Positions 10,741 to 21,372 of a stretch of DNA of 64,000 nucleotides are shown here, piece after piece. The DNA comes from Fistularia commersonii. Its lineage: Eukaryota; Chordata; Actinopteri; Syngnathiformes; Fistulariidae. The notes beneath the pieces were generated by a model. It did no database searches, had not been told where the DNA came from, and saw nothing but the letters and a program-made list of their open reading frames with translations. Numbering within the stretch: the first letter of the stretch is position 1; every line of letters begins with the position of its first letter. The stretch spans positions 1,049,001 through 1,113,000 of the forward strand of contig JBBMNZ010000035.1 of assembly GCA_037954325.1 (NCBI GenBank), in the 5' to 3' direction. Made by a program: the position numbers and the translations under genes.

Positions 10741-11059
10741 AGACGTGCAACTGTTAGCCCTGTTGCTAGCCGCCAGGAGAGGCGCGGTAAACGCCGACAC
10801 CTCATTGCGGGTGTAGACGAGGTGGGAGGTTCTCCGGGAAAGTATGTCTTCATCTTGTCCTCAGGGGCGCTGCCGTAAATCCTGCTCCCCGATTGTAATC
10901 TTCAGTTTGTCGACAAGCCGGTGGGATAAAGAGGAGGCGATCGGTTCGTTCCGACGCCGCGGGGACGTCGTCGCATCTAAGCCCCGCCCACCTTAGCTTG
11001 AGAAACTACTGCGCGTGCTACTCCGACATACCGCGTGCTGATATGACATACCGCGTATG
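10741..11059. other. Unique non-coding DNA
   Basis: A GC box occurs at 10981-10990 (gccccgccca), followed by a short repeat of ataccgcgt/gctgatatg words at 11025-11080. No gene was seen. Confidence 0.35.
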
Positions 11060-11099
11060 CTAATATGGCATGCTGCGTGCTACGACAAGACAAGCCTTA

Positions 11100-11850
11100 T
11101 CCGAGGACACATTCTGAATCTGAAAAAAAATTTATTTGTCCCCGACGGGTAAATGGGTGGCACATGTGGCAGCAGCATGAAAGAAAAAAATATATATGCA
11201 TAAATAAAGTTACTGTAAAGAATTGTGCAATTCAAAAAAAGGTTAAGCATAGGTTAAATTAAAATATGTATGCATGAATAAAATTACTGTACAGAATTGT
11301 GCAATTCAAAAAAAAAAGATAAAATAGATTAAAATAAAATATATATAAATAAATAAAATTACTGTACATAATTGTGCAATTCCAAAAAAAAAGATAAAAA
11401 TAAGATTAGAAAAAAAAATATATGCATAAATAAAATTACTCTACAGAATTGTGCAATTAAAAAAAAAAGATAAAAATTGATTTAGATAAAATATATATGC
11501 ATAAATAAAATGACTGTACAGAAATGTGCAATTCAAAAAAAAGATAAAAATAGATTAAAATAAAATATATATAAATAAATAAATGGCTGTACATAATTGT
11601 GCAATTCAAAAAATAGATAAAAATAGATAAAAATAAAATATATATAAATAAATAAATGGCTGTATGTAATTGTGCAATTAAAAAAAAAAGATAAAAATGA
11701 GATTAAAATAGAATATATATAAATAAATAAATTACTGTATGTAATTGTGCAAATGTAAAAAAAACAAACTAATATTTTTATGTGTGTATAAATAAATTAC
11801 TACATAGATGTGTGCAAATTGTACATAAGCACGCTCTGCATTTATACAGG
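11100..11850 (+). repeat. AT-rich minisatellite, period about 75 bp, about 8 units
   Basis: The phrase aattgtgcaatt recurs near 11221, 11294, 11371, 11448, 11525, 11597, 11670 and 11743. Each is followed by an A-run, aagataaaaatagatt and ataaataaataaa, then ttactgtaca. A 'tttatttgtccccgacggg' word at 11130-11148 just upstream belongs to a fish interspersed repeat and may have seeded the array. Confidence 0.85.
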
Positions 11851-12139
11851 ACTGTCTCAGAAAATTAGAATATCGTGATAAAGTTCTTAATCCTCTGTAA
11901 TGCAATTCCAAAAACAAAAAACGTCTTACATTCTGAATTCATTACAAATCAACTGAAATATTGCAAGCCTTTTATTATCTTAATATTGCCGATTATGGCT
12001 TACATCTTAAGAAAACTCAAAAATCCTATCTGAAAATATCAGAATAGCATGAAAAAGTTTTTTTTTTTTTTTTTTTTTTTTTTAATTGCATTACAGAAGA
12101 TAAAGAACTTTATCACAAAATTCTAATTTTCTGAGTCAC
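11851..12139. mobile_element. Palindromic non-autonomous DNA transposon
   Basis: The left end CTCAGAAAATTAGAATATCG (11856-11875) and the right end ATTCTAATTTTCTGAGTC are inverted, and internal phrases pair too: taatgcaatt at 11899 with aattgcatta at 12084. I recognise this as a foldback element common in fish genomes. The right arm is shortened, and its short A/T stretch has expanded to 26 T (12058-12083). It lies about 240 bp past the FBF1-like stop codon. Confidence 0.75.
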
Positions 12140-12140
12140 A

Positions 12141-12300
12141 TCCGTAGAGACATACAAGTATTCACCCTCTCATCAACACCTCAGGGTCTTCAGTGAACCT
12201 CCTTCAGATGTTTGGGCTTTTGAGGACCTCCACGCAGAACATGTAGACTCCACACAAAGACCTCCCTGTGGGACTCCAACCCTCTGGCAACCCCCTTGTT
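12141..12300 (+). repeat. Interspersed fish repeat copy
   Basis: The order of phrases matches the full family: ccgtagagacatacaagtat, tcaccctctcat, gatgtttgggc, cacgcagaacatgtagactc, cacacaaag and tgtgggactccaacc. It would lie in the 3' untranslated region of the minus-strand FBF1-like gene if the transcript extends this far. Confidence 0.65.
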
Positions 12301-12377
12301 CAAGACCCAACTGTGATTTGCAGAAGCTCCGGTACCTCCTCCAGTTCTGTCCAGATCCAGGAACCGCCGGCCGACCC

Positions 12378-14300
12378 TTACGGTCCGAGCCGATCGGAGA
12401 ATCCGTACGCTTCCTTCTTCAGATTGTCCAGGAAGATCATTTCCTGCTTGAAGTATTCATCTTCTAGGTGCCTCCATAGCGCCATGCTGTCTTGGAAGGC
12501 GTCGGACAGCGACTGTCCCGCTGGGGCGGAGGTGTCCAGGGTCTGCGGAGGAGGTGGAGTCCTCCATTGGACGGGTGGACCGGGACGCTCCTCGGAGACC
12601 TCTTGCGCTTTACGCCGGAGCTTCTCCTCTTGGACATGTATGTCTTTGAGTCTTGCGTCGTTGAGCGCCTCGGCGCGCTTCGCCTCGCGCAGCGCACGTT
12701 CTCCTTCCTCCAGCCTCCCCGCGGCCAAGCCGAGGAGCTCCTCCACGTTCTGCGCTTGAGCGCTGATCCTCAAGGCGACGGCGCTGACCCTCTTCTGTTC
12801 TCTGTCCAGCTCCCCTCGGAGCTGCTCCAGGACTTCCCTCTCCAGAGCTACCGCCCGGACCTCCTCCTCCAGCGATGCCGTTTGGAGCTTCACCTCGGCT
12901 TGTTCGCGCGCGAGAGCGTCGGCCTCGCGCTCGAACCCCTCGCGCCTTCGCCTCTCCTGGACTTGGAGGTCGCTCCGCTCGGCGGCGAGCTTCCTCCTCT
13001 CCTCGCCACAGCGCCGCATCGTAGCCTTGTGTTGCTCCAGCAGCTTGGCCTCGGCTCGCTCCAGCTTCTCTTTCTCCGCCTTCGCCTCCAGGTGGAGGGA
13101 GCTCCTCTGCACCGCCAGGGACTTCTGCTCCGCCAGAAGGATACTCCTGGTGCGGCTCAGCTCTTCTCTCTCTAGTTTTGTTTCCGAGCTGAGGGAACTC
13201 CTCTCTTCCTCCAGTCTTCTCAGGAGGTTCACGGCGAGGGCCTGCTCGGCCGTCGTCTCTTCGCGCTCGCTGCGGAGCCGTCGGCGAAGCTCGTCCAGCT
13301 GAGCGTCCATCCTGGAGACCACTTCCCTGAAGCTGTCTCTTTCCTCGGCCATGGATTTTTGCTGCCGAGCCAGTTGGACCTCGGCCACCTGAAGCTTCTC
13401 CAGACTCCGGGCCGCCTGCTCTGCCAGAGACGCCTGGTCAGATGCCGCCCGGGTGACTTTGGCAAGTTCTTGTCGCGCCTGTTTCTCTCGGGCCATCGAT
13501 TCCTCCAGAAGCTCCATCTGAGTCTTGTTGGCATTTGTCATCAACTCTACCTCCTTGTTGTGGAGCTCCAGGGTCTGGTCTCGCTCCAGCTGCATGCTCC
13601 TCACCTGCTCCTCTAGCTGGATCAGGCGACCCTGCAAAGAGTTCTGTTCTGCGAGTGGCGGCGCTGGTGTGGTCTCCTCGCTCGTCTCGAAGCTCTGCGT
13701 CCCCGCTGAAGTCCCGTCTTGGTCTTTCTTCTCCGTGCTTTTGGAGATCTCAGGTTTGGCAGTTGAGGTAGCTTCCTCTTCTTCAGCAGGTGGCACATGT
13801 CTAGTTGAGAACCTTCTCTGTAAAGGAGATGAACGCACTGTGGACGCCTCCTCCTCATCCCCAACAAGAGTCTCACCGAGTCTAGGGATCTTCACCGTCC
13901 CCTTGCTGAGCAACCCCTCCAGCCAGTCGTCACCTTCTTCTTCTTCTTTCTTCTGATTAGTGGAGGTCTCTGCGGAGGGTTCCTTGGCTGGATGACGGCT
14001 TCTCCAGAAGGGAACGGACCTGAGCGAGGGCAGGCCCCTCCTGGGAACGCCGCCGACCGAGGGATTGTATGACCCCGATGAGAAGTTTGCAGTCGATAGA
14101 ACCTCAACATCCTCAGCTAGAGGAGGAGCGGCCGGTGGAGATCTTGAGTGTTTGGAGGCCTTCTTCCTCAGCAGAGCTTCCAACCAGTCGTCTTCTCCAC
14201 CCCTGAGGACGGCCGGTTTCGGCCTCTGCCTAGACGGATCCATCCACCCTTGAGATGCCGCCGGATGGATCTGCCTCCATTTTGGTAGAACATGAGGCAT
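12378..14300 (-). CDS. FBF1-like coiled-coil protein, intronless (probable retrogene)
   Basis: A single uninterrupted frame of 640 codons. Seen: two acidic DDWLE(A/G)LL motifs at residues 37-44 and 124-131, a low-complexity Ser/Glu-rich stretch to about 215, then almost continuous heptad-rich coiled coil (about 220-590) dense in Glu, Arg and Leu. A short tail follows with SMALWRHLEDEY and FLDNLKK near the C terminus. Known: FBF1 is a distal-appendage/transition-fibre protein needed for cilium gating; from memory it has DWL-type repeats N-terminally, a long coiled coil and a similar tail, but is about 1,100 residues and encoded by many exons. Inferred: a shortened processed copy that kept its frame. 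The start at 14300 has G at -3. A 9-codon uORF (14343-14314) precedes it. AATAAA on the minus strand lies within the downstream transposon (11976-11971). Another coiled-coil centrosomal family cannot be excluded. Confidence 0.68.
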   Translation of the reverse strand: MPHVLPKWRQIHPAASQGWMDPSRQRPKPAVLRGGEDDWLEALLRKKASKHSRSPPAAPPLAEDVEVLSTANFSSGSYNPSVGGVPRRGLPSLRSVPFWRSRHPAKEPSAETSTNQKKEEEEGDDWLEGLLSKGTVKIPRLGETLVGDEEEASTVRSSPLQRRFSTRHVPPAEEEEATSTAKPEISKSTEKKDQDGTSAGTQSFETSEETTPAPPLAEQNSLQGRLIQLEEQVRSMQLERDQTLELHNKEVELMTNANKTQMELLEESMAREKQARQELAKVTRAASDQASLAEQAARSLEKLQVAEVQLARQQKSMAEERDSFREVVSRMDAQLDELRRRLRSEREETTAEQALAVNLLRRLEEERSSLSSETKLEREELSRTRSILLAEQKSLAVQRSSLHLEAKAEKEKLERAEAKLLEQHKATMRRCGEERRKLAAERSDLQVQERRRREGFEREADALAREQAEVKLQTASLEEEVRAVALEREVLEQLRGELDREQKRVSAVALRISAQAQNVEELLGLAAGRLEEGERALREAKRAEALNDARLKDIHVQEEKLRRKAQEVSEERPGPPVQWRTPPPPQTLDTSAPAGQSLSDAFQDSMALWRHLEDEYFKQEMIFLDNLKKEAYGFSDRLGP

Positions 14301-14313
14301 GGCTACCGGTCAG

Positions 14314-14343
14314 TTAGTTCCGTCGTCGCGGAGGTCTCAACAT
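14314..14343 (-). other. Upstream ORF in the FBF1-like leader
   Basis: ATG at 14343 (minus strand) with A at -3 opens nine codons and ends in TAA, 13 bases before the main ATG and in a different frame. If the leader starts upstream of 14343, it could dampen translation. Confidence 0.4.
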
Positions 14344-14370
14344 TTTCCAGCGGTTAAAAGCCCTCACGAT

Positions 14371-14384
14371 GTCACGTGACGTCA
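14371..14384 (-). promoter_or_regulatory. Overlapping E-box and full CRE upstream of the FBF1-like gene
   Basis: GTCACGTGACGTCA contains a perfect CACGTG E-box (14373-14378) overlapping a perfect, palindromic CRE TGACGTCA (14377-14384), 70-85 bp upstream of the start codon. USF/MYC-type factors bind the first and CREB/CREM/ATF the second. A weak TTTTAA lies between them and the ATG. The position suggests a core promoter for the minus-strand gene. Confidence 0.55.
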
Positions 14385-14399
14385 TTGCGTTCCAACCAT

Positions 14400-15269
14400 G
14401 GTGTTCCTTCACGCATCAGAGGTGACCCGCATCCTCAAGGAAGTCCAGGAAGTGGTATCCTTCAAAAAGAAAGCACAGTGGACCGGTTGGTCCCACATCA
14501 CAGCGACAAGGTCCTCAAATGTATCTCCACAGGAGTCTCCATGTTCTCCGGCTTCCTGGAGACCCTAAAATTGTGCAGATGAAAGAGTGAAGGGGTGGAT
14601 GTTTCTCAAAGTGTCCTTGCGAGGGACGGGCGTCTGGTCTGGGGTGAACGCCGCCTCTCGGCCAATCACAGCCGAGGTAGACCCCGCGAGGTACCCACCT
14701 GCAGACACCTGAGGTGCTAGGCTACACCCGTTAGCCCGACACGGGTACAACCTTTGTTTTTTCAAGCATCGCAAGAGTGGGAGGAGACGGGTCCCCTGAC
14801 CTTCTGCGAGCGTTTCGACGCAAAACTAGCATCGGTTTCGGGAAACCGCAAGGGAACTCGTCCCGGCGCCTTTGCCTCGAGAAGCAAACTGGCGCCGGCG
14901 TGGACGCGGGAGCGCTTTTGGGGCCGCGGCGTCCACGCCATTAATCTCCTGATGTGGCGGCGCGAGGGGGATGCGGCCACGTCGTAGATCAAACCCTGCT
15001 TATGCTACAAAATCTCATCGTAAATCAAGAAGTGTCTCGCTCTCTGTCCGGCGCACACACACTGTAAAATAACCCCGGCCGGCGTCGTTTCTCTTTGTCC
15101 TGAGCTCTTGCCGCTGTCGCAGAGTTTTACGTCTTCATAGTCGTCCCCCCGCCCGCCGCCCGCCGCTCGCCGCCGGGACACGACTCTATTAGGAAGCTCG
15201 CTTCGGCTTCTCGCAAACATGGCCGCTCTCCATGTGGGAGGACGTGGTCGTCTCCGCCCCCGGCTGAAA
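14400..15269. other. Unique non-coding DNA, CpG-rich at 14880-15230
   Basis: No gene or repeat family was recognised. The CpG-rich part around 14880-14970 and 15130-15190 could be a small island. Confidence 0.35.
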
Positions 15270-15585
15270 GACGAGACCTCGAACGGCTCGTATTTAAATG
15301 AACACCCCCTCTTTAATAACGGCGTGTAATTTCACCGGCGGACGTTAATCACGAGCCTCATTTTCTGCCTTTTTTTATTTTTTTATATTTTCGTGCGACC
15401 GAAAGCGTAGATCCGCGGCGCCGCCTGCGGCCATGACACCCAAGACTCTCATTTTGAGGTTTAATTAGACGTTTCTGAACAGTATTCCATTTCATCTGCA
15501 GCGTAAACATGCCGCGATGCACGCCCTTGGACGCCGCAGCCCGGCTCTCAACAACTGTACAGAAATAAATCAAAAGCTGAATATA
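15270..15585. promoter_or_regulatory. Candidate conserved non-coding element
   Basis: A unique stretch with CGTTAATCACG (15344-15354), GGTTTAATTAGAC (15459-15471), GCGTAAACATG (15501-15511) and AAATAAATC. It has the homeodomain/forkhead-rich texture of developmental enhancers. Conservation was not tested. Confidence 0.27.
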
Positions 15586-15635
15586 TAAATGCTCACAAGT
15601 CAGGCTTTTAGCGGAAGCATACCGTTAAACAACGT

Positions 15636-16205
15636 ACTGGCGCCTTCTTCTTCTTCTTCTCCTTTGGGCTTTTCCCTTCAGGGGTCTCCACAGCCAATCA
15701 ACCTTCTCCGTCTAACCCTGTTCTCTTCGTATCCTCTCTCACGACTTCCATACTCTTCCATACTCTTTGGTCTTCCTCTAGACCTCCTGCCTGGCAGCTC
15801 CACCTTCAGCAACCTTCTACCCAGATGTTCTCCATCTCAGTCATTACGTCGTCTCAGGCATACATGTTCTGCACCCCTCTGACAACGTCTTCTCCTTTGG
15901 GCTTTTCCCTTCAGGGGTCTCCACAGCCAATCAACCTTCTCCGTCTAACCCTGTTCTCTGGATCCTCCTCTCTCACACCAACTACCTTCGTATCCTCTCT
16001 CACGACTTCCATACATCTTCTCTTTGGTCTTCCTCTAGACCTCCTGCCTGGCAGCTCCACCTTCAGCAACCTTCTACCCAGATGTTCTCCATCTCAGTCA
16101 TTACGTCGTCTCAGGCATACATGTTCTGCACCCCTCTGACAACGTCTTTTCCTTTGGGCTTTTCCATTCAGGGGTCTCCACAGCCAATCCACCTTCACCA
16201 TCTAA
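15636..16205 (-). mobile_element. Tandem LINE 3' ends (two copies plus a partial third)
   Basis: On the minus strand each copy encodes LGRRLL, then ELPGRRSRGRPK, the C-terminal GRRxRGRPK motif of a fish RTE-like LINE. Each then runs into a short 3' UTR ending in a GAA-rich tail. The marker cctttgggcttttcc lies at 15661, 15894 and 16151. Copy 1 lacks about 24 bp found in copy 2. Tandem tails of one LINE are unusual, and a local duplication is more likely than repeated insertion. Confidence 0.75.
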
Positions 16206-16369
16206 CCCCATTCTAAGGAACTCATAGCTTTTCAGAGACCTCCACCCCCCCCTCCCCCCCAGCTTCTCACAAATGTAGCGCTAATGCTAACTCCTTTTTG
16301 TTTCATAATGTTGTCGTCATGGCTTCCCTAATTTTAGGCCATTAAGTTGGTATTTAGATAAGTGCTTCT
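16206..16369. other. Short unique spacer with a C-run
   Basis: A pyrimidine tract (16245-16262) and gctaatgctaac words are present. There is no gene. Confidence 0.35.
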
Positions 16370-16545
16370 TCTGGTCTTCCTCTTGTGCTGATTCTCTTCT
16401 CTGCATCCTCTTTTCTTGCACCAACTTCCTGCCCTCTTTCCCCCTGTCCATGTCCAAACCATTTCAGTATGTCTTTATCACCAGAACGTCTAACACGTGC
16501 CCTCCTGATCCTCTCCGTCCTCCTCACTCCCCAAAGAGGACCTCG
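16370..16545 (-). mobile_element. Decayed LINE 3' fragment
   Basis: The plus-strand words cttctggtcttcctcttgtg, tgtccatgtccaaaccattt and catcaccagaacgtct are the reverse complement of a fish LINE C-terminal coding region. It shares order and orientation with the tandem tails just upstream. No open frame remains. Confidence 0.6.
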
Positions 16546-17570
16546 ACATCTTCATTTCGGTGTCTCCAAACCAGACACCGTGGCTGCTGTCACCTCCGCC
16601 TTTGTCACCTTTCCTTTCATTTTGGCTGATTCTGTCTTATCACCAGATACAAGGGTTCCCCACCAGTTGGTCCTCACCCCCAACAGATGCAGAGGGCGGT
16701 GTCTGGAAGTGCCGACTAGATATGAGCGCTAGCATCCCGAAGCTATGGATTGCCACGTTTTCTGGTCCCGCCCTAAGACACCCCATCACAAGCATACCTC
16801 AAAAGCAGCCTCGTTGTTGCCGATAAGCCAAATCCTACTCCGCCTTCCGATTCCCCTGATTTGACGGTATGCCTGCACCTGGTTAGAAAAGAAAGCGTCC
16901 CTGGATGTGCACGTGAGGTGGCAGATTCACTTCGTGTTTTTTTTACCGCTAACATGGTTGACAGTTGAATATTTAATTTGCGCCGAAAGCTCACGGGGAT
17001 GCGGAATGGGTGCAAATGCCCTCCCGCTGATTTTCCATTTGTGTATCTCGGGAAAGGAAATCAGTCGGCGGCTCCCGGGCGAGAGACGTCAGCAGCGCCG
17101 TTTTAGGGTTTCTGTTTTAACAGTTTCGGTACTCTTGAGGTGCGTTCGAGGACATCTAGGCTCTATAAGCAGCTTCACACCCTTCTTTTTCCTGGTGACT
17201 GTAATCCACTTTGTAGCCTCCACCCCTCCCCACTGTTGTAGACCCCCAGAAAAAAACCCAAACCCTCCCACAAAATCCCCCACCTCACGACATCATACCC
17301 GTCCCTTACATAACTCCCTTCTCACAAAGGAAATGGGCCACCCGTAGCTGAAACCTGTCCCCCTCCCCTTTTGTTTTCTTGTCCCCATTTTTTTTTTCCC
17401 TTGTCTCTTCCTGACATCTTCTCGCCGAGACCCTCCAAGTGACGGAGGGGGTCGGAGAAGAAGGGGTGCAAGAACGCCACATATTGTTGGTAAGAGATAG
17501 GAATCGTCCGAAGCTGCGGGGAGACGCTCGCAATTTTCTGCATGGGTTGTCATGGCTCGTCGTCGCCGTC

Positions 17571-17572
<2 letters not shown>
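16546..17572. other. Unique non-coding DNA
   Basis: Pyrimidine-rich sequence runs to about 16830, then mixed unique sequence. The open frame at 16907-17347 has no domain, and the C-rich end (17225-17290) drives its proline content. Confidence 0.35.
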
Positions 17573-17604
<32 letters not shown>

Positions 17605-17937
17605 TATAATAAACACAGATGTGGCTCTTTCCAGGCTTTCCTTGCCTTGGACTTCCATGAAACTCCTCGAAAATCCCGCCCCCTCCCCCAACCGACACAC
17701 TTCCTCCCTGCAGCTGGAAGTGGGGGATGATGAAGATGATGAAGGATGGGGGAGTGAGGAGGTTCCTCTGGTTAGTAGAGCGTGGAGGAAGAGCAGAAGA
17801 AGGCGTGGGGTCACCTCCCTTCTCCGTTGTGACAACCTTTCAAATTAAATGCAGCAGCGATGGTCACATCCTGGATTTACGCATCGCTTCCCTTTTACTT
17901 TTTTTTTTTGACATCCCACCTGAGTTGTCCATCACAT

Positions 17938-17970
<33 letters not shown>
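17573..17970. repeat. (TG)n and (CA)n microsatellites flanking unique DNA
   Basis: (GT)n at 17573-17603 and (CA)n at 17937-17970 are separated by about 330 bp of unique sequence containing a GATGAA run (17727-17745). Confidence 0.88.
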
Positions 17971-17972
<2 letters not shown>

Positions 17973-18439
17973 CTCTGCGTGTCGGCACTAACGTGTTCTG
18001 ACACGCCGGCGCGCAGCTGCGCCGGTTGACATTCCCGCCGTACACGTATGCCTCGTTAGCATTGCGGTCGTGGAACACAAAGCCGCCGTCGCGGGACACT
18101 GTCACCCCGGGTTTCCCTCAGGTTGCCCTAAAAATATGAGCTGTTGGGGGTCGAAGGTCCGAGGAGGGTCGGCGTCCACTTCGGTAAACAAAGACCACCT
18201 GGTGGAGAAGCTGCGCTCGGACGCGCCGAAACCGAGCGGTGATCCCTGGAGATGGTACGTTTGTGACGACCCGCTGACCGTAAGCCGGTGTCGGTCGGTT
18301 CACTCGTCTCCGTTTAGGGTGGGAAGATCCCAACCTGAGGGAATCTGGACTCAGGAAGACCGAGGTCCGGCAGGAGAGCAAATCCAGAGCTGCCGAAGTG
18401 CAGATGAAGGCACAGCCAATCACCTGCTTCCATGTAACC
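17971..18439. other. Unique non-coding DNA
   Basis: No recognisable gene. The open frame at 18070-18663 runs into a reverse LINE fragment and lacks a domain. Confidence 0.35.
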
Positions 18440-18665
18440 ATCTCCTCTGCATCCTCTTCTCACAAACCAACTTCCTGTTCTCTTCACTTCCATCTGGAAA
18501 CCTCTTGGTCTTCCTCCAACCTCAGCATCCTTCTTCCCAGATCTTCACCATCCCTCTGCCCATCTCCAGTGTGACTTCATCACAAGAACATCTAAAAGTC
18601 CCTCTGATCCAATGCTCCACTGTACTTAAACTCCTCCACCTTCTTGACTTCTACTCCCTGTAGCT
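18440..18665 (-). mobile_element. Decayed LINE 3' fragment
   Basis: Words such as ctctgcatcctcttctcaca, aacctcagcatccttcttcc and tcatcacaagaacatctaaa match the reverse complement of the same LINE class as at 15.6-16.5 kb. The element has small deletions and no intact frame. Confidence 0.6.
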
Positions 18666-20123
18666 TCAGTGTTCCCCAAACGGAGCTCTGAGGTCCGCAA
18701 GCCTCCTGGATATGTTCTTTGCTGTCACCTGATTCGCCCCAAAAGGGCAGCTGCTGAAGAGGCGAAGGAACGAGGCGTCCAACGCGAAGTCACGCTCTTC
18801 TAGCTAATGCTGTTAAAAGTCTTGCATAGAAAAGTAAAAGTGTCCCGCGGTAACCTTGTTAGCCTAAATATTGACACGGGAGGCATTATTATGCAATCGG
18901 CCGTTGGGTAAACGTTGCCGATAAGATAAGTGGACAATCTTTCCAAACGGAACATTAAACAGCGGCCGGTTATCAAATAAACAAAGTGGCTGAATGTAGA
19001 GCTGCTGGCGGAGGACGCACCGCGCATGACTGAGGCTAACCGGGAGCTAAGAGCGAGGCCGCGCGCATGCTAATGACGGTGGCGGTGGCGTCACCTAGCC
19101 TGGGAGAAGGAGAAGGGGAGGAAGCTAGCACCTGCGCGAACTGCAAGGAAGGGTATGACCTTTGGAGTCTCTTCCCATTTCCTGGATTGACCCTCCAAGA
19201 GGTTCCCAAGCAACATCCAGGAGGTAGCCTAGCTTACCATTGCTAGTAAGCTAGCTTACTAGCACAGAACTCCAAAGCCTCCTCACTTTCTGAACTCCAC
19301 CTCCACTTTGAGGTCAGTTGAACCAGGTCCTTGCCAACAATTTGGACCAATGTTGCGATACAGCCTTGCGGGCGTCTCGCGGTACTCTTGGATTTTTCCC
19401 CCTTCTCCACAAGTCAGCTGAATTAAAAGCCAGAGGATTACCGAAGGAGTAATGTCTTACTTTATTACTCTTTGGCTCCTTAAAGGGAAAATCCACGTGA
19501 TGTCGCTCCCCTTGATCATTCAGAAACTCCTCCTCCTCCTCCTTCGCCTGAGCTTGCGTCTCCTGCCTGCTCCGTTAAATAGGTCAAAGGAGCTGAGACA
19601 AATCCTTTTCAAGTTTAAGGCCTCGGCACATACTTTTAGATGTATTTTATTTTTCTCCCTTCCCCCCACTCCCTCTTTGGCGTCTCCGCAGATCCTGCGC
19701 AGACCGGCGGCGTCGAAAAATCGAGGCCGCTTAGGAGAACGTGATATTCAATCACGCGGGAAACCGCGCAATCCGCGACGTCGGAACGCGCAATCTCACC
19801 CCAACACTCCCGCTGGCGGTAATAACTCCGGCATACACGGAATTAAAACCGCCGCGGGGGGCTTTAGCCTGCAAAAAGACGTAAATACTCTCATTTAGGC
19901 TCAGGAGGAGCCGGAGCCACCGAGGAAGGGAGATAAACAAAAGCAAATTAAAAAGCAGAGGCCTTCCGAGCTCGGCGCTAACGGGGAAACGGGGAGGGGG
20001 AAGAGGGGAAGGAGGCGGCGGGCTAGGCGAACGCTAGCTTGCGAAAAAGCGACACTGTTGTCACGGGTACTGTGACGGACGGCAAGTGGTCACGGTGATT
20101 TTGGGTCAATCTCACGCTCCTTC
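18666..20123. other. Unique non-coding DNA
   Basis: No gene was recognised. The sequence around 19740-19960 (CGCGGGAAACC, GGAATTAAAACC, CAAATTAAAAAG) is unique and homeodomain-rich and might be regulatory. An array-like ctagcttact/agctt stretch occurs at 19225-19262. Confidence 0.3.
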
Positions 20124-20239
20124 CAGTTTATCAGCCCCGACTTCCGGACCGATGACCTGGTTTTGGTCGCCAGCCTGGTGGGAACTCGAGGAACATCAGA
20201 TCCAGCTGTAAAAACGCGACGACTCGTACCCAAGAGGTC

Positions 20240-21140
20240 GCAGATGTGAAGCTCCTGGTTTTGAGCTGCTCCCTCAGAAGGTTGCGGTGGACTACATCAT
20301 ATCGGCCACGACCTCCGGTTACGTAACATTAGATTAGCTTCTGTCGCGCCGGGAGCTTGTTTTGCTTCGGTGTCCAGTTGCAGAAGCCGGCCGGGAACGT
20401 TTAGTTTACCTCCCACCTCGTCACGCAGTGGTTCCCGCTCCTCTCCAATTTCCTTTCTTAGTCCAGAGAACTCCGAAGAGGCACTAAAATGCTGGCATTA
20501 CAACAATATGCAATACGCAGAATAAACAACAATATTCTGAAGTTTCCTGAAGATTCGGTAGAGTTTGGACCAAGATGTCCAAAGCGTTAAGATTGTATGC
20601 ACCAAGTTGTCAGAAGGGTTACGATAGTGTGCACCAAGTTTTCCGAACCATCAGGATAGTATGGAACAAGTTCTCAGAAGCTTCAGAATACTTTGCGCCA
20701 AGGTTTCCAAAGCTTCAGGATAGTTAGCGCAAAGTATTTGAAGCTTCATGATAGTATGCACCAAGTTGTCAGAAACTCCAGGATAGTTTTCGGCGAGATG
20801 TCAGAAGCCTCAGGAGTGTATGCACAAAATATTTGGAGCTTTAGGATAGTATGATCCAAGTTTTCTGAACCTTCACGATAGTATACTCCAAGTTCTCAGA
20901 AACTTCAGGATAATTTGCACCAAATTTTCTGAAGCTTCAGGATAGTACTGTATGCATGAAGATGTCCAAAGTCTTACGATAGTATGCAACAAGATGTCTG
21001 ACGCCTCGGGATAGTATGCACAAAGTATTTGAAGCTTCATGATAGTATGCACCAAGTTGTCAGAAACTCCAGGATAGTTTGCACCTAGATGTCAGAAGCC
21101 TCTGGAGTTGTATGCACAAAATATTTGGAGCTTTCGGATG
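20240..21140 (+). repeat. Duplicated segment, copy 1, with minisatellite
   Basis: About 220 bp (20240-20460) is nearly identical to 21157-21372. It is followed by a minisatellite (20460-21140) built on gatagtatgcaccaag and gtcagaagcttcagg words with a spacing of about 30-60 bp. In this copy the two parts abut directly, unlike in copy 2. Confidence 0.88.
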
Positions 21141-21156
21141 GTATCTCCCGTGTCGC

Positions 21157-21372
21157 AGATGTGAAGCCCCTGGTTTTGAGCTGCTCCCTCAGAAGGTTGC
21201 GGTGGACTACATCATATCGGCCACGACCTCCGGTTACGTAACATTAGATTAGCTTCTGTCGCGCCGGGAGCTTGTTTTGCTTTGGTGTCCAGTCGCAGAA
21301 GCCGGCCGGGAACGTTTAGTCTACCTCCCACCTCGTCACGCAGTGGTTCCCGCTCCTCTCCAATTTCCTTTC
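21157..21372 (+). repeat. Duplicated segment, copy 2, left part
   Basis: Near-identical to 20240-20460, with a handful of substitutions (for example gcttcggtg versus gctttggtg). The homology ends at tttcctttct. Confidence 0.9.

Noticed and set aside
12058..12083. T26 run (A26 on the minus strand) downstream of the FBF1-like stop, as a retrocopy poly(A) tail
   Set aside because: It sits inside the right arm of the palindromic transposon, where the left arm has a matching A/T stretch. It is an expanded run of that element, not the end of a reverse-transcribed mRNA.
12492..13175. Plus-strand 227-codon frame opposite the FBF1-like gene
   Set aside because: It is the antisense shadow of a GC-rich coiled-coil coding sequence; its Leu/Ser-rich content mirrors Glu/Arg codons.
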